A DNA stretch of 17,060 nt, taken from assembly GCA_040902705.1 (NCBI GenBank), contig JBBDWT010000168.1, positions 1 through 17,060 on the forward strand, in the 5' to 3' direction. Positions 1 through 6,178 of this stretch are shown in pieces. The notes beneath the pieces are model-generated. The model searched no databases and was not told the origin of the DNA. It saw only the letters and a list, made by a program, of their open reading frames with translations. The position numbers and the translations under genes were made by a program. How positions within the stretch are numbered: the stretch's first letter is position 1; each line of letters starts with the position of its first letter. The stretch comes from DATBSK01 sp040902705 (GTDB taxonomy: Bacteria > Actinomycetota > Acidimicrobiia > IMCC26256 > PALSA-555).

Positions 1-995
1 TCCCGTTCATGCTGAACGTCTCGAAGATCGGTCCGGCGCTCGCGGCGGGCAACACCGTCGTGCTGAAGCCCGCGCCCGACACGCCGTGGAGCGCGACCGC
101 GATCGGCAAGATCGCGGTCGAGGAGACCGACCTGCCGCCGGGTGTGCTCAACATCGTGACGTCGGCCGACAAGGCCGCGGTGGGCGAGGCGCTCACGGGT
201 GATCCGCGGGTCGACCTCGTCAGCTTCACCGGGTCGTCGGTCGTCGGGCGTCGCATCATGGAGCGCGGCGCCGACACCCTGAAGCGCATCTTCCTCGAGC
301 TCGGGGGGAAGTCCGCGAACATCATCCTCGACGACGCCGACTTCCAGGAGGTCGTGCCCGCGGGCTCGATGACCTGCATCCATGCCGGCCAGGGCTGCGC
401 GATCACCACGCGGATGCTGCTGCCGGCGTCGCGCTACGACGAGGGCGTCGAGATCCTGAAGGCCGCGTTCGAGGGCTTCCCGTACGGCGACCCGACGGAT
501 CTCGGCAACATGATGGGGCCGCTGATCAACGAGACGCAGCGCGATCGCGTGCTCGGCTACATCGAGAAGGGCAAGGCCGAGGGCGCGACGCTGCTCGTCG
601 GCGGCGGTCGCCCGGCGAGCCAGCCGAAGGGGTGGTTCGTGGAGCCGACGCTGTTCGTCGACGTCGACCCCGACTCGACGATCGCGCAGGAGGAGATCTT
701 CGGGCCGGTCCTCGCCGTCCTGAAGTACGAGGACGACGACGACGCCGTCCGCATCGCGAACAACTCGAAGTACGGGCTCTCGGGTGGCGTGTCGTCGGCC
801 TCGCTCGACCGCGCGATGGCCGTCGCCAAGCGGATCCGCACCGGCACCGTCTCCGTCAACGGCGGCGGGTGGTTCGGGCCCGACTCACCGTTCGGCGGCT
901 ACAAGGACAGCGGCATCGGGCGCGAGCACGGGCGCGAGGGCTTCGAGGAGTACCTCGAGGTCAAGACCGTCGGCATGCCCGCACCCGCCGAGTAG
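1..995 (+). CDS. Aldehyde dehydrogenase, NAD(P)-dependent (5' end outside window)
   Basis: Oxidises an aldehyde to the carboxylic acid with NAD(P)+, in the cytoplasm. The reading frame is already open at the first bases (Pro-Phe precede the first Met at 9), so this is the C-terminal two thirds of a protein normally near 480-500 residues. Visible family marks are the KPAPDTPWSA cofactor region, FTGSSVVGRRI of the nucleotide-binding turn, the general-base glutamate in LELGGKS (codon 297-299), the catalytic cysteine in GQGC (codon 396-398), EEIFGPV, and the C-terminal SPFGGYKDSGIGRE segment. The stop is TAG at 993-995. The class II aldolase gene starts 67 bp downstream on the same strand, so the two may be co-transcribed. 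The catalytic residues appear intact. The substrate cannot be told from sequence alone; placement among acyl-CoA genes suggests an aldehyde intermediate of a catabolic route. Confidence 0.95.
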   Translation, partial: PFMLNVSKIGPALAAGNTVVLKPAPDTPWSATAIGKIAVEETDLPPGVLNIVTSADKAAVGEALTGDPRVDLVSFTGSSVVGRRIMERGADTLKRIFLELGGKSANIILDDADFQEVVPAGSMTCIHAGQGCAITTRMLLPASRYDEGVEILKAAFEGFPYGDPTDLGNMMGPLINETQRDRVLGYIEKGKAEGATLLVGGGRPASQPKGWFVEPTLFVDVDPDSTIAQEEIFGPVLAVLKYEDDDDAVRIANNSKYGLSGGVSSASLDRAMAVAKRIRTGTVSVNGGGWFGPDSPFGGYKDSGIGREHGREGFEEYLEVKTVGMPAPAE

Positions 996-1052
996 CCGGC
1001 CGCCCCGTCGGCCACCCGTTCGATCACGACGAGACACGAACACGACGAATAC

Positions 1053-1057
1053 GGAGG
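1053..1057 (+). promoter_or_regulatory. Shine-Dalgarno site of the class II aldolase gene
   Basis: GGAGG five bases upstream of ATG 1063. It fixes the start codon against the much longer open frame, which runs back into the preceding gene. Confidence 0.75.
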
Positions 1058-1062
1058 TCGCC

Positions 1063-1854
1063 ATGACCACGATCGACACCGAGAGTCCCGAGATCATCGA
1101 GGCGATGAGGTCGTACCTGCCGCAGTTCCCGACCGTCGAGGAGGAGCGTCGGCACCGCAAGGAGCGGCTCGCCGCGGCGTTCCGCCTGTTCGGCAAGTTC
1201 GGGTTCGACGAAGGCGTCGCGGGGCACATCACCGCTCGTGACCCGGAGCTCGCCGACCACTTCTGGGTGAACCCGTTCGGGGTGGGCTTCTCGCACATCC
1301 GCGTGTCGGACCTCATCCTCGTGAACGACGCGGGTGAGGTGGTCGAGGGCACCGGCGCGGTCAACGGTGCGGCGTTCGCGATCCACTCGCAGGTGCATGC
1401 GGCGCGTCCGGATGTGATGGCGGCCGCGCACGCGCACTCCATCTACGGGAAGTCGTGGTCGACGCTCGGTCGTCTGCTCGATCCGCTCACGCAGGACGCG
1501 TGCGCGTTCTACGACGACCACGCGCTGTTCGACGACTTCACGGGCGTCGTGCTCGATCCGGAGGAGGGCAAGCGCATCGCCCACGCCGTCGGCGACGGCA
1601 AGGCCGCGATCCTCCGCAACCACGGGCTGCTCACCGTCGGCCACTCCGTCGACGAGGCCGTGTGGTGGTTCATCACGATGGAGCGCTCGTGCCAGGCGCA
1701 GCTCCTCGCCGAGGCTGCCGGTACGCCCGTGCTCATCGACGCGCACCAGGCTGAGCTCACGTCGACCCAGGTCGGCTCGCACGTCGCCGGCTGGTTCAGC
1801 TTCCAGCCCATGTACGCCAAGATCACGAGAGACCAGCCCGACCTCTTCGACTGA
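1063..1854 (+). CDS. Class II aldolase/adducin family protein
   Basis: A 263-residue zinc-type class II aldolase/adducin-fold protein. Family members cleave or epimerise sugar phosphates or related hydroxy-acids, and some act as decarboxylases, so the reaction here is open. ATG 1063 is chosen because GGAGG lies at 1053-1057, five bases upstream, and because the residues read upstream in this frame are low-quality shadow sequence of the ALDH gene. Motifs are GHITARDP near residue 45, VNPFGVGF, the metal-binding HAHS (H-x-H), and ILRNHGLLTVG carrying the third histidine; EAVWWFITMERSCQAQ matches the helix usually following it. The C-terminal extension FSFQPMYAKI resembles the adducin-like subgroup rather than fuculose-phosphate aldolase. 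It follows the aldehyde dehydrogenase by 67 bp and is closed by a short terminator at 1869-1886. Family confidence is high; function is unassigned. Confidence 0.93.
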   Translation: MTTIDTESPEIIEAMRSYLPQFPTVEEERRHRKERLAAAFRLFGKFGFDEGVAGHITARDPELADHFWVNPFGVGFSHIRVSDLILVNDAGEVVEGTGAVNGAAFAIHSQVHAARPDVMAAAHAHSIYGKSWSTLGRLLDPLTQDACAFYDDHALFDDFTGVVLDPEEGKRIAHAVGDGKAAILRNHGLLTVGHSVDEAVWWFITMERSCQAQLLAEAAGTPVLIDAHQAELTSTQVGSHVAGWFSFQPMYAKITRDQPDLFD

Positions 1855-1868
1855 CCCCGCGGGTCACG

Positions 1869-1886
1869 CCCGCCAGGGCGGGTTTT
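1869..1886 (+). terminator. Short intrinsic terminator after the aldolase gene
   Basis: CCCGC (1869-1873) pairs with GCGGG (1878-1882) around a CAGG loop and is followed directly by TTTT (1883-1886). It lies 15 bases after the aldolase stop. The stem is short and the T run minimal; the T run is also the outer edge of the adjacent long palindrome, so the two elements abut. Confidence 0.5.
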
Positions 1887-1922
1887 GGCGTCAGAAACAT
1901 NNNNNNNNNNGTTTCTGACGCC
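1887..1922. repeat. Long palindrome, copy 1 (centre lost in assembly gap)
   Basis: The left arm GGCGTCAGAAACAT (1887-1900) and right arm GTTTCTGACGCC (1911-1922) are reverse complements separated by 10 Ns. Comparison with the complete copy at 2884-2920 predicts that the missing centre is about 13 bases (GCGC, a 3-base loop, GCGCAT). The element lies upstream of the nuclease gene. T's on the left would pair with A's on the right rather than form a terminator-type U tract, so it looks more like a REP-type or recognition palindrome than an intrinsic terminator. Confidence 0.85.
1901..1910. other. Assembly gap (10 N) inside palindrome copy 1
   Basis: A run of exactly 10 Ns interrupts the palindrome centre. 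Its true length is unknown; a fixed-size placeholder is likely. The break point agrees with a stable hairpin hindering sequencing or assembly. Confidence 0.95.
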
Positions 1923-1968
1923 AGAAGCGCTTCGGTCACCCCCGCCGCATGCCGCGGTCATTGGCGGC

Positions 1969-2904
1969 ATGGCCGAAAGTGATGCGCTCCTTGCTCGACT
2001 CGCTGCCGAGCACCACGGGATCTTCAGCCGCGACCACGCGCGCCAGTGTGGGCTCTCCGAACGAGAGATCCAACAGCGGCTGACGAGCGGTCTGTGGGAG
2101 CGGGAGCACAATCGGGCGTACCGCTTCGTGGCTGCGCCCCGACAATGGCGAGGTGCCGTGCTCGCAGCGTGCTGGGCCGGCGGCTTCCGTGCATGCGCGT
2201 CGCACCGTTCCGCTGCGGCGCTCTGGGGTCTCGCCGGAGGCTCCGAAGACTTCGTGGAGATCACCTGCCCGCGCTGGAACCGCGCGAGGCACGTGGGTCT
2301 TGTCCTCCACGAGACCAAAGCGTTCGACAACCTCGACAAGACGTTCGTCGACCGCGTGCCGGTGACGACCCCCGCGCGGACGCTCCTCGATCTCGGTGCG
2401 GTGTGTGGCACGTGGACCGTCGAGGCCGCGGCGGACCGGGCGGTTCGTCTCCGGCTCACGAGCGTCGACGAGCTCGTGCGCACCCTGCACCGGTTGGGGA
2501 GGTCGGGTCGCAACGGTGCCGGTGTCCTGCGCAGGGTGCTGGCGCTCCGTGCCACGACGATGGGCCGCGCCGCGAGCGAGATGGAGACGCGCCTGCTCCA
2601 GGTCCTTCGTCGGTGTGGTCTGCCCGACCCGGTCCTTCAGCTCGAGATCCAGATGAACGGGAGCTTCGTCGCTCGCGTCGATGCGGCCTACCCGCAGTGG
2701 AGGGTCGCGATCGAGTACGACAGCGACCAGTGGCATGGCTCGGTCGAGGAGCGCCAGCGCGACAGCAGCCGCCGCAACCGGATCTTCGCGGCGGGCTGGA
2801 CACCCGTCACCGCGACGTTCCCCGATGTGAAGGCCGGCGGCGCCGAGCTCGTCACGGCGATTCGTGCGGCCGCGCGGCCCTTTGGCGTCAGAAACATGCG
2901 CTGA
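1969..2904 (+). CDS. AbiEi-like N-terminus plus DUF559/Vsr-like endonuclease domain protein
   Basis: A 311-residue protein of a type common in actinobacteria. Residues 1-60 resemble the AbiEi antitoxin N-terminal winged helix (HHGIFSRDHARQCGLSEREI, then RLTSGLWEREHNRAYRF). The middle has an SHRSAAALWGL segment and TTPARTLLDLG, as in AbiEi-like proteins. The C-terminus is a PD-(D/E)xK-type fold related to DUF559 and very-short-patch-repair nucleases: RVDAAYP with D238, AIEYDS with E249 and D251, QWH with H256, then RRNRIFAAGW. ATG 1969 begins the recognisable domain; the same frame can be read upstream only by crossing the N gap. The last residues VRNMR and the TGA stop lie inside the right-hand palindrome, the TGA forming its loop. 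No AbiEii toxin gene is adjacent, so a two-gene toxin-antitoxin role is unsupported. Codons such as TGT, CGA, CAA and AAT are more frequent here than in neighbours, suggesting acquisition. Cellular role unknown. Confidence 0.88.
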   Translation: MAESDALLARLAAEHHGIFSRDHARQCGLSEREIQQRLTSGLWEREHNRAYRFVAAPRQWRGAVLAACWAGGFRACASHRSAAALWGLAGGSEDFVEITCPRWNRARHVGLVLHETKAFDNLDKTFVDRVPVTTPARTLLDLGAVCGTWTVEAAADRAVRLRLTSVDELVRTLHRLGRSGRNGAGVLRRVLALRATTMGRAASEMETRLLQVLRRCGLPDPVLQLEIQMNGSFVARVDAAYPQWRVAIEYDSDQWHGSVEERQRDSSRRNRIFAAGWTPVTATFPDVKAGGAELVTAIRAAARPFGVRNMR

Positions 2905-2920
2905 GCGCATGTTTCTGACG
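2884..2920. repeat. Long palindrome, copy 2 (perfect 16-bp arms, TGA loop)
   Basis: The arm CGTCAGAAACATGCGC (2886-2901) and its exact reverse complement (2905-2920) enclose a 3-base loop, TGA (2902-2904), which is the stop codon of the nuclease gene. GG at 2884-2885 would extend the stem if CC follows in the gap, as it does in copy 1. TTT at 2881-2883 and AAAA after the gap could extend it further. It matches copy 1 base for base wherever both are known. Confidence 0.95.
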
Positions 2921-2930
2921 NNNNNNNNNN
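2921..2930. other. Assembly gap (10 N) at the right edge of palindrome copy 2
   Basis: Ten Ns directly follow the right arm. The sequence resumes with a run of seven C's and AAAA. True gap length is unknown. Confidence 0.95.
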
Positions 2931-2947
2931 ACCCCCCCAAAACACGG

Positions 2948-3742
2948 TCAGCGGGCGGACTCGACCTGGGTGGCGTAGGCCTTGGTGCCGGCGATGAACG
3001 CGTCGGTGTCGGTGAACTTGCCGGCGACGACCTGGGTGAACCAGTCGGGGACGTAGATCTCGATCGCGCCCGAGTCGATCGCGGCGATCACGGGCTCGAC
3101 GATCGCGTCCACGGGGAGCGCGTCGACGTCGCGGTGGAAGCCGTCCTCGTTGTCGGGCAGGTGGAACAGCTCGGTGTCGATCACGCCGGGGTTCACGACG
3201 TGGATACCGACGCCCGTGTCGCGCAGGTCGACGGCCATGCACTCGGAGAACGCGGTCATCGCGGCCTTGCTCGCGGCGTAGCACGACTCGATCGGCGGGC
3301 CGAGCCGTGCGGCCACCGACGACACGTTCACGATCTGGCCGCCGCGCTCGATGATGCCGGGGAGCAGCGCGAGCGTCAGCCGGACGGGCGAGAAGTAGTT
3401 GATCGCCATGACGGCCTCGGACTCGGCAGGGGTCAGCCGGGTCACGTGCCGGCGCTTGGGGATGCCGGCGTTGTTGACGAGCACGTCGACGCCGCCGAGC
3501 TCGGTCTCGACCTGCTCCGCGAACGCCTCGACGCCGTCGAGGTCGGACAGGTCGACGGTCCATGAGCGCGACCGCGGCGCGTGCGCCTGCACCTTCTCGA
3601 GCACCTCGGCGAGCCGGTCGGCCCGGCGCGCGCAGATGCCCACGCTTGCACCCCGCGCGGCGAAGCCCTCCGCGAGCGCGGCGCCGATGCCCGACGACGC
3701 GCCCGTGACGAGCACCTTCTTGCCGGTGAAGTCGTATGCCAT
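2948..3742 (-). CDS. Short-chain dehydrogenase/reductase (SDR), classical type
   Basis: A 264-residue NAD(P)-dependent oxidoreductase with a Rossmann fold, expected to interconvert a hydroxyl and a keto group in the cytoplasm. Visible marks are TGASSGIG at residues 13-20 (cofactor binding), NNAG at 90-93, catalytic Ser142 in NVSSV, and the Tyr155/Lys159 pair in YAASK. Arg39-Arg40 after the second strand (CARRADRL) favours NADP(H). The start is the ATG at 3742-3740, preceded on its strand by GAAGG as a ribosome-binding site. The C-terminus (VPDWFTQVVAGKF) is longer than in minimal SDRs and resembles acyl-handling members, but the substrate is unknown. It is divergent from the second SDR; their 58-base spacer carries a palindromic operator candidate. 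Confidence 0.93.
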   Translation of the reverse strand: MAYDFTGKKVLVTGASSGIGAALAEGFAARGASVGICARRADRLAEVLEKVQAHAPRSRSWTVDLSDLDGVEAFAEQVETELGGVDVLVNNAGIPKRRHVTRLTPAESEAVMAINYFSPVRLTLALLPGIIERGGQIVNVSSVAARLGPPIESCYAASKAAMTAFSECMAVDLRDTGVGIHVVNPGVIDTELFHLPDNEDGFHRDVDALPVDAIVEPVIAAIDSGAIEIYVPDWFTQVVAGKFTDTDAFIAGTKAYATQVESAR

Positions 3743-3763
3743 GGCGACACCTTCGCGCGTTCA

Positions 3764-3777
3764 TGACGTTGGTGTCA
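3764..3777. promoter_or_regulatory. Operator-like palindrome TGACG-N4-TGTCA between divergent SDR genes
   Basis: TGACG (3764-3768), TTGG, TGTCA (3773-3777) form a near-perfect inverted repeat between the two divergent SDR genes. Its left half supplies the TGAC core of a possible -35 box for the rightward gene, 23 bases ahead of TAGCCT. The same pattern recurs at 10268-10281. Binding of a dimeric repressor such as a TetR-family protein is inference. Confidence 0.45.
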
Positions 3778-3786
3778 GGCTCCCGC

Positions 3787-3792
3787 TAGCCT
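3787..3792 (+). promoter_or_regulatory. -10 box (TAGCCT) for the rightward SDR-LLM pair, leaderless
   Basis: TAGCCT ends eight bases before GTG 3801, so transcription would begin at or near the start codon. A TGAC-containing -35 candidate (3763-3768) stands 18 bases upstream. Confidence 0.5.
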
Positions 3793-3800
3793 GCGCCGCC

Positions 3801-4598
3801 GTGACCCTGGACCCCGAAGCCGCGCTCCTCACGGATCGAGTGGCGGTGGTCACCGGCGCCGCCGTCGGCATCGGTGAGGCCGTCGCGACGGCCTTCGCCC
3901 GGTTCGGTGCGCACGTGGCGGTGTGCGACCGCGACGTCGAGAACCTCGACGCGACGGCCGACGCGATCGAGCGGTCGGGGCGACGGGTCGTCGCGGGTGA
4001 GCTCGACGTGCGCGACGGCGACGCGGTGGCCGGCTTCCTCGATACCGTGCACGCCGAGCTCGGCGACATCGACATCGTCGTGAACAACGCGGGCGGCGGG
4101 TTCCGCGCCGACTTCCTCGACGTGAACGCCAAGGGCCAGGACTCGCTCGTCCGCGAGAACTTCGTCAGCGTGACCCATTTCGTCCGCGGCGCGGTGCCCC
4201 GGATGTCGGCACGCGGCGGCTCCATCATCAACGTGACGTCGATCGAGGCGCATCGCGCCGCGCCCGGCTTCGCGGTCTACTCGGCGATGAAGGCCGCGGT
4301 GGCGAACCTCACGCGGAGCCTGGCGCTCGAGCTCGGTCCCCGGCTGATCCGCGTCAACTGCATCGCGCCCGACGTGATCCCGACACCGGGCATCGGCCAG
4401 GAGATGGGCGTGCACACGCCGCTTCCGTTCGCCGGGCACGTCGACGACATCGCCGGCGCGGCCGTCTACCTCGCGGGCGATCTGTCGCGGTTCGTGACGG
4501 GCACCACGGTCCATGTCGACGGCGGCAACTGGGCGTCGGGCGGCTGGGTCCGGCAGGCCGACGGCAGCTACCGGCTCCACGACGAGGGAGCACAATGA
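3801..4598 (+). CDS. Short-chain dehydrogenase/reductase (SDR), classical type
   Basis: A 265-residue classical SDR. It has TGAAVGIG at residues 18-25, Asp43 at the end of the second strand (VCDRD, favouring NAD(H)), NNAGGG at 95-100, Ser147 in NVTSIEA, Tyr160 and Lys164 in YSAMK, and the usual C-terminal TTVHVDGGN. GTG 3801 is chosen because it begins the conserved fold and sits eight bases after TAGCCT, a leaderless arrangement; the open frame upstream is antisense to the neighbouring SDR. The stop (TGA 4596-4598) overlaps the ATG of the LLM oxidoreductase by four bases, so the two products are probably made together. Likely reaction: NAD-dependent oxidation of a hydroxy intermediate. The substrate cannot be read from sequence. 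Confidence 0.93.
   Translation: MTLDPEAALLTDRVAVVTGAAVGIGEAVATAFARFGAHVAVCDRDVENLDATADAIERSGRRVVAGELDVRDGDAVAGFLDTVHAELGDIDIVVNNAGGGFRADFLDVNAKGQDSLVRENFVSVTHFVRGAVPRMSARGGSIINVTSIEAHRAAPGFAVYSAMKAAVANLTRSLALELGPRLIRVNCIAPDVIPTPGIGQEMGVHTPLPFAGHVDDIAGAAVYLAGDLSRFVTGTTVHVDGGNWASGGWVRQADGSYRLHDEGAQ
4584..4590 (+). promoter_or_regulatory. Shine-Dalgarno site of the LLM oxidoreductase gene
   Basis: GAGGGAG four bases before ATG 4595, inside the end of the preceding SDR gene. It supports translation re-initiation at the ATGA overlap. Confidence 0.65.
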
Positions 4599-5440
4599 AG
4601 CTCGGCATCGCGCTCGGGCGGCTCAACCCGGCGTTCTTCGTCGAGGTGACGCGGGAGGCGGACGGGCTCGGCTACGAGTCGATCTGGCTCCCCGAGCACC
4701 TCATCTTCACCAGCCGGATGACCCGTTCGCCGCACCCGGGCGAGACGCATCCGCCCGTCCCGCCGGAGACCCCGATCTTCGACGCGTTCGCGTACCTCGC
4801 GTACCTCGCCGGGATCACCGAGCACGTCCGGCTGGGCACGCACGTCTACAACCTCGGTCTGCGCAGCCCCTTCGTCGCGGCACGCGCGGTGCAGACGCTC
4901 GACATCGTCTCCGGAGGGAGGGTGGAGTTCGGCATCGGCGCGAGCTGGCTGGAAGAGGAGTGGGTCGTCGCCGAGCTCGACTTCGCGACTCGCGGCCGGC
5001 GCGTCGACGAGGCACTCGAGGTGTGCAAGGCGCTCTGGACGGAGTCCGACGTCTCGCACCACGGCGAGTTCTTCAACTTCGACGGCGCGGTCTTCGAGCC
5101 GAAGTGCGTGCAACGGCCGTACCCACCCGTCCTGGTCGGCGGCGAGAGCGGCGCGGCGTTGCGGCGCGCCGCGCGCGCCGGCGATGGCTGGATCGGCATG
5201 GCCCACGACTTCGAGTCGGGGGCGGCGCAGATCGCGCGCTTGCGCACGATGCTCGAGGAGCAGGGCCGCGACCCCGGCGCGTTCCAGTACTGCCTCGGTG
5301 GCCCGGTCGAGTCGACCGACGACGTCGCCCGCTGGGAGGAGATCGGCGTCACCCGCCTGATCATCTCGCCGTGGCGGCGGTCGAAGGAGGCAATCGACGG
5401 CCTGCGCCGCTTCGCCGACGAGATCGGCACCGGCGACTGA
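4595..5440 (+). CDS. LLM-class (luciferase-like) oxidoreductase, probably F420-dependent
   Basis: A 281-residue member of the bacterial luciferase-like fold. Actinobacterial members mostly use coenzyme F420 and some use FMN; they carry out hydride transfers on alcohols, ketones or enones, or monooxygenations. Marks are the N-terminal strand KLGIALG, GYESIWLPEHL near residues 26-36, VRLGTHVYNLGLRSPFVAAR, QTLDIVSGGRVEFGIGASW around 100-118, and PYPPVLVGG followed by AARAGDGWIG. The ATG overlaps the SDR stop by four bases and has its own GAGGGAG site. Length and ends fit the family, so it looks complete. The downstream gene converges on it with only about 20 bases between, and those bases carry part of the palindrome repeat. 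F420 use is inferred from family and phylum. Confidence 0.9.
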   Translation: MKLGIALGRLNPAFFVEVTREADGLGYESIWLPEHLIFTSRMTRSPHPGETHPPVPPETPIFDAFAYLAYLAGITEHVRLGTHVYNLGLRSPFVAARAVQTLDIVSGGRVEFGIGASWLEEEWVVAELDFATRGRRVDEALEVCKALWTESDVSHHGEFFNFDGAVFEPKCVQRPYPPVLVGGESGAALRRAARAGDGWIGMAHDFESGAAQIARLRTMLEEQGRDPGAFQYCLGGPVESTDDVARWEEIGVTRLIISPWRRSKEAIDGLRRFADEIGTGD

Positions 5441-5447
5441 CCCCAGT

Positions 5448-5461
5448 GCGCTTTTGGCGTC
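5448..5461. repeat. Partial third copy of the palindrome repeat (outer edge only)
   Basis: GCGCTTTTGGCGTC differs by one base from the outer edge of copy 1 read on the other strand (GCGCTTCTGGCGTC, complement of 1915-1928 region ending at 1928), and TTTGGCGTC is shared with copies 1 and 2. After 5461 the match stops abruptly at coding sequence of the DUF2889 gene. Either only the edge of a copy survives here or the rest was lost in assembly. Confidence 0.5.
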
Positions 5462-6178
5462 GAAGTCGCGGATCGTCCCCTTGTGGCGGAGCGCGACGTG
5501 GATCTGCGGCGGCTGCATCGTGAAGCAGACGCCCGCCATCCTGTCCGCCAGCTCGTCGGCACGCGCCACGGCATCGAGGTCCATGCCCCGGCCGAGGCCG
5601 ATGTCGCACGCGCGTCGCAGCACGATGACCGCCTCCGACACCTCGGGCGCGAAGGTCTCGTCGGCCCACCGCAGGAACCCGCCGCGCCACGGCGCGCTCG
5701 CGTACGGCTCGGGCGCGGTGCACGTCCAGCCGTCGAGCGTCCACTCGTGCACGAGCTCGCCGTCGCGCTCGCACCGCACCCGCGTCGGCTCACCGCGCAG
5801 GGCCGACGACGGGACCTCGACGTCGTACTGACGGGTCGTGCCGACGGGTCCTCCCCGCGCCGCGTGCGCGACGCACAGTCCGGCCAGGTCGAACATGTGC
5901 GTGCAGTTTATCTTCGGGACGGCGTGATCGCCGACCGCGAGGCACCGGGGTGACAGCTCCATGCCTTCGAGCGCGCGCAGGGGGCCGGCGGCGTCGGGGC
6001 ACGTCGTCCAGGGCCACCGCCGGGCGCCCGCGACCACTGCCGTGACGACCGCACCGTCGTGCTCGAGGCGGACGGTGAAGTGGTGGAAGTCGTCCTCGAG
6101 CCCACCCTCGACCACGCCGGGCGCAGTCACGACCATGCGAAGTCGTCGGCGATAGGACCCGTCGGTGAAGTGGGTCAC
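5462..6178 (-). CDS. DUF2889-family protein, 3' end unresolved (no in-frame stop)
   Basis: About 239 residues of a DUF2889 protein, a family often found beside acyl-CoA and aromatic catabolism genes but without a known biochemical role. Marks in order are YRRRLRMVVTAPGVVEGGLED, FHHFTVRLEHDG, WTTCPDA, CTHMFDLAGLCVAHAARG, WRGGFLRWADE, VLRRACDIGLGRGMDLD, and a final MQPPQIHVALRHKGTIRDF. GTG 6178 overlaps the stop of the upstream AMP-binding gene (GTGA), so translation is coupled. The domain ends normally around 5462, but the frame then stays open through the whole antisense strand of the LLM gene to 4568, which is not credible coding. The break coincides with a fragment of the palindrome repeat, so the real stop has probably been lost in assembly or by a small deletion. 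The listed left end is where the family match ends. Confidence 0.8.

Noticed and set aside
1024..1782. Long minus-strand frame antisense to the aldolase gene, and many similar frames elsewhere
   Set aside because: Typical high-GC shadow frames rich in Arg, Ala and Asp, with no motifs, opposite genes with clear catalytic residues.
1942..1967. CCGCC ... GGCGG inverted repeat before the nuclease start
   Set aside because: Five-base arms of pure G/C are expected by chance at this composition.
1885..1968. Upstream extension of the nuclease gene from TTG 1885 through the palindrome and N gap
   Set aside because: It crosses unknown bases and has no family character; ATG 1969 begins the recognisable winged-helix domain.
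1969..2904. Complete type IV (AbiEi-AbiEii) toxin-antitoxin pair
   Set aside because: Only the AbiEi-like N-terminus is present, and no nucleotidyltransferase toxin gene lies beside it.
1887..2920. The palindromes as terminal inverted repeats of a classical insertion sequence
   Set aside because: Each copy is itself a palindrome rather than half of an inverted pair. No transposase and no target-site duplication could be seen.
2884..2920. Palindrome copy 2 as an ordinary rho-independent terminator
   Set aside because: No T tract follows the right arm; sequence after the gap is C's and A's. RNA end protection remains possible, but classical termination is unsupported.
4568..5461. Leftward open frame continuing the DUF2889 gene through the whole LLM gene to 4568 (up to 537 codons)
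   Set aside because: It is antisense to a well-conserved oxidoreductase gene and shows only arginine/alanine-rich high-GC shadow sequence. DUF2889 homology ends near 5462.
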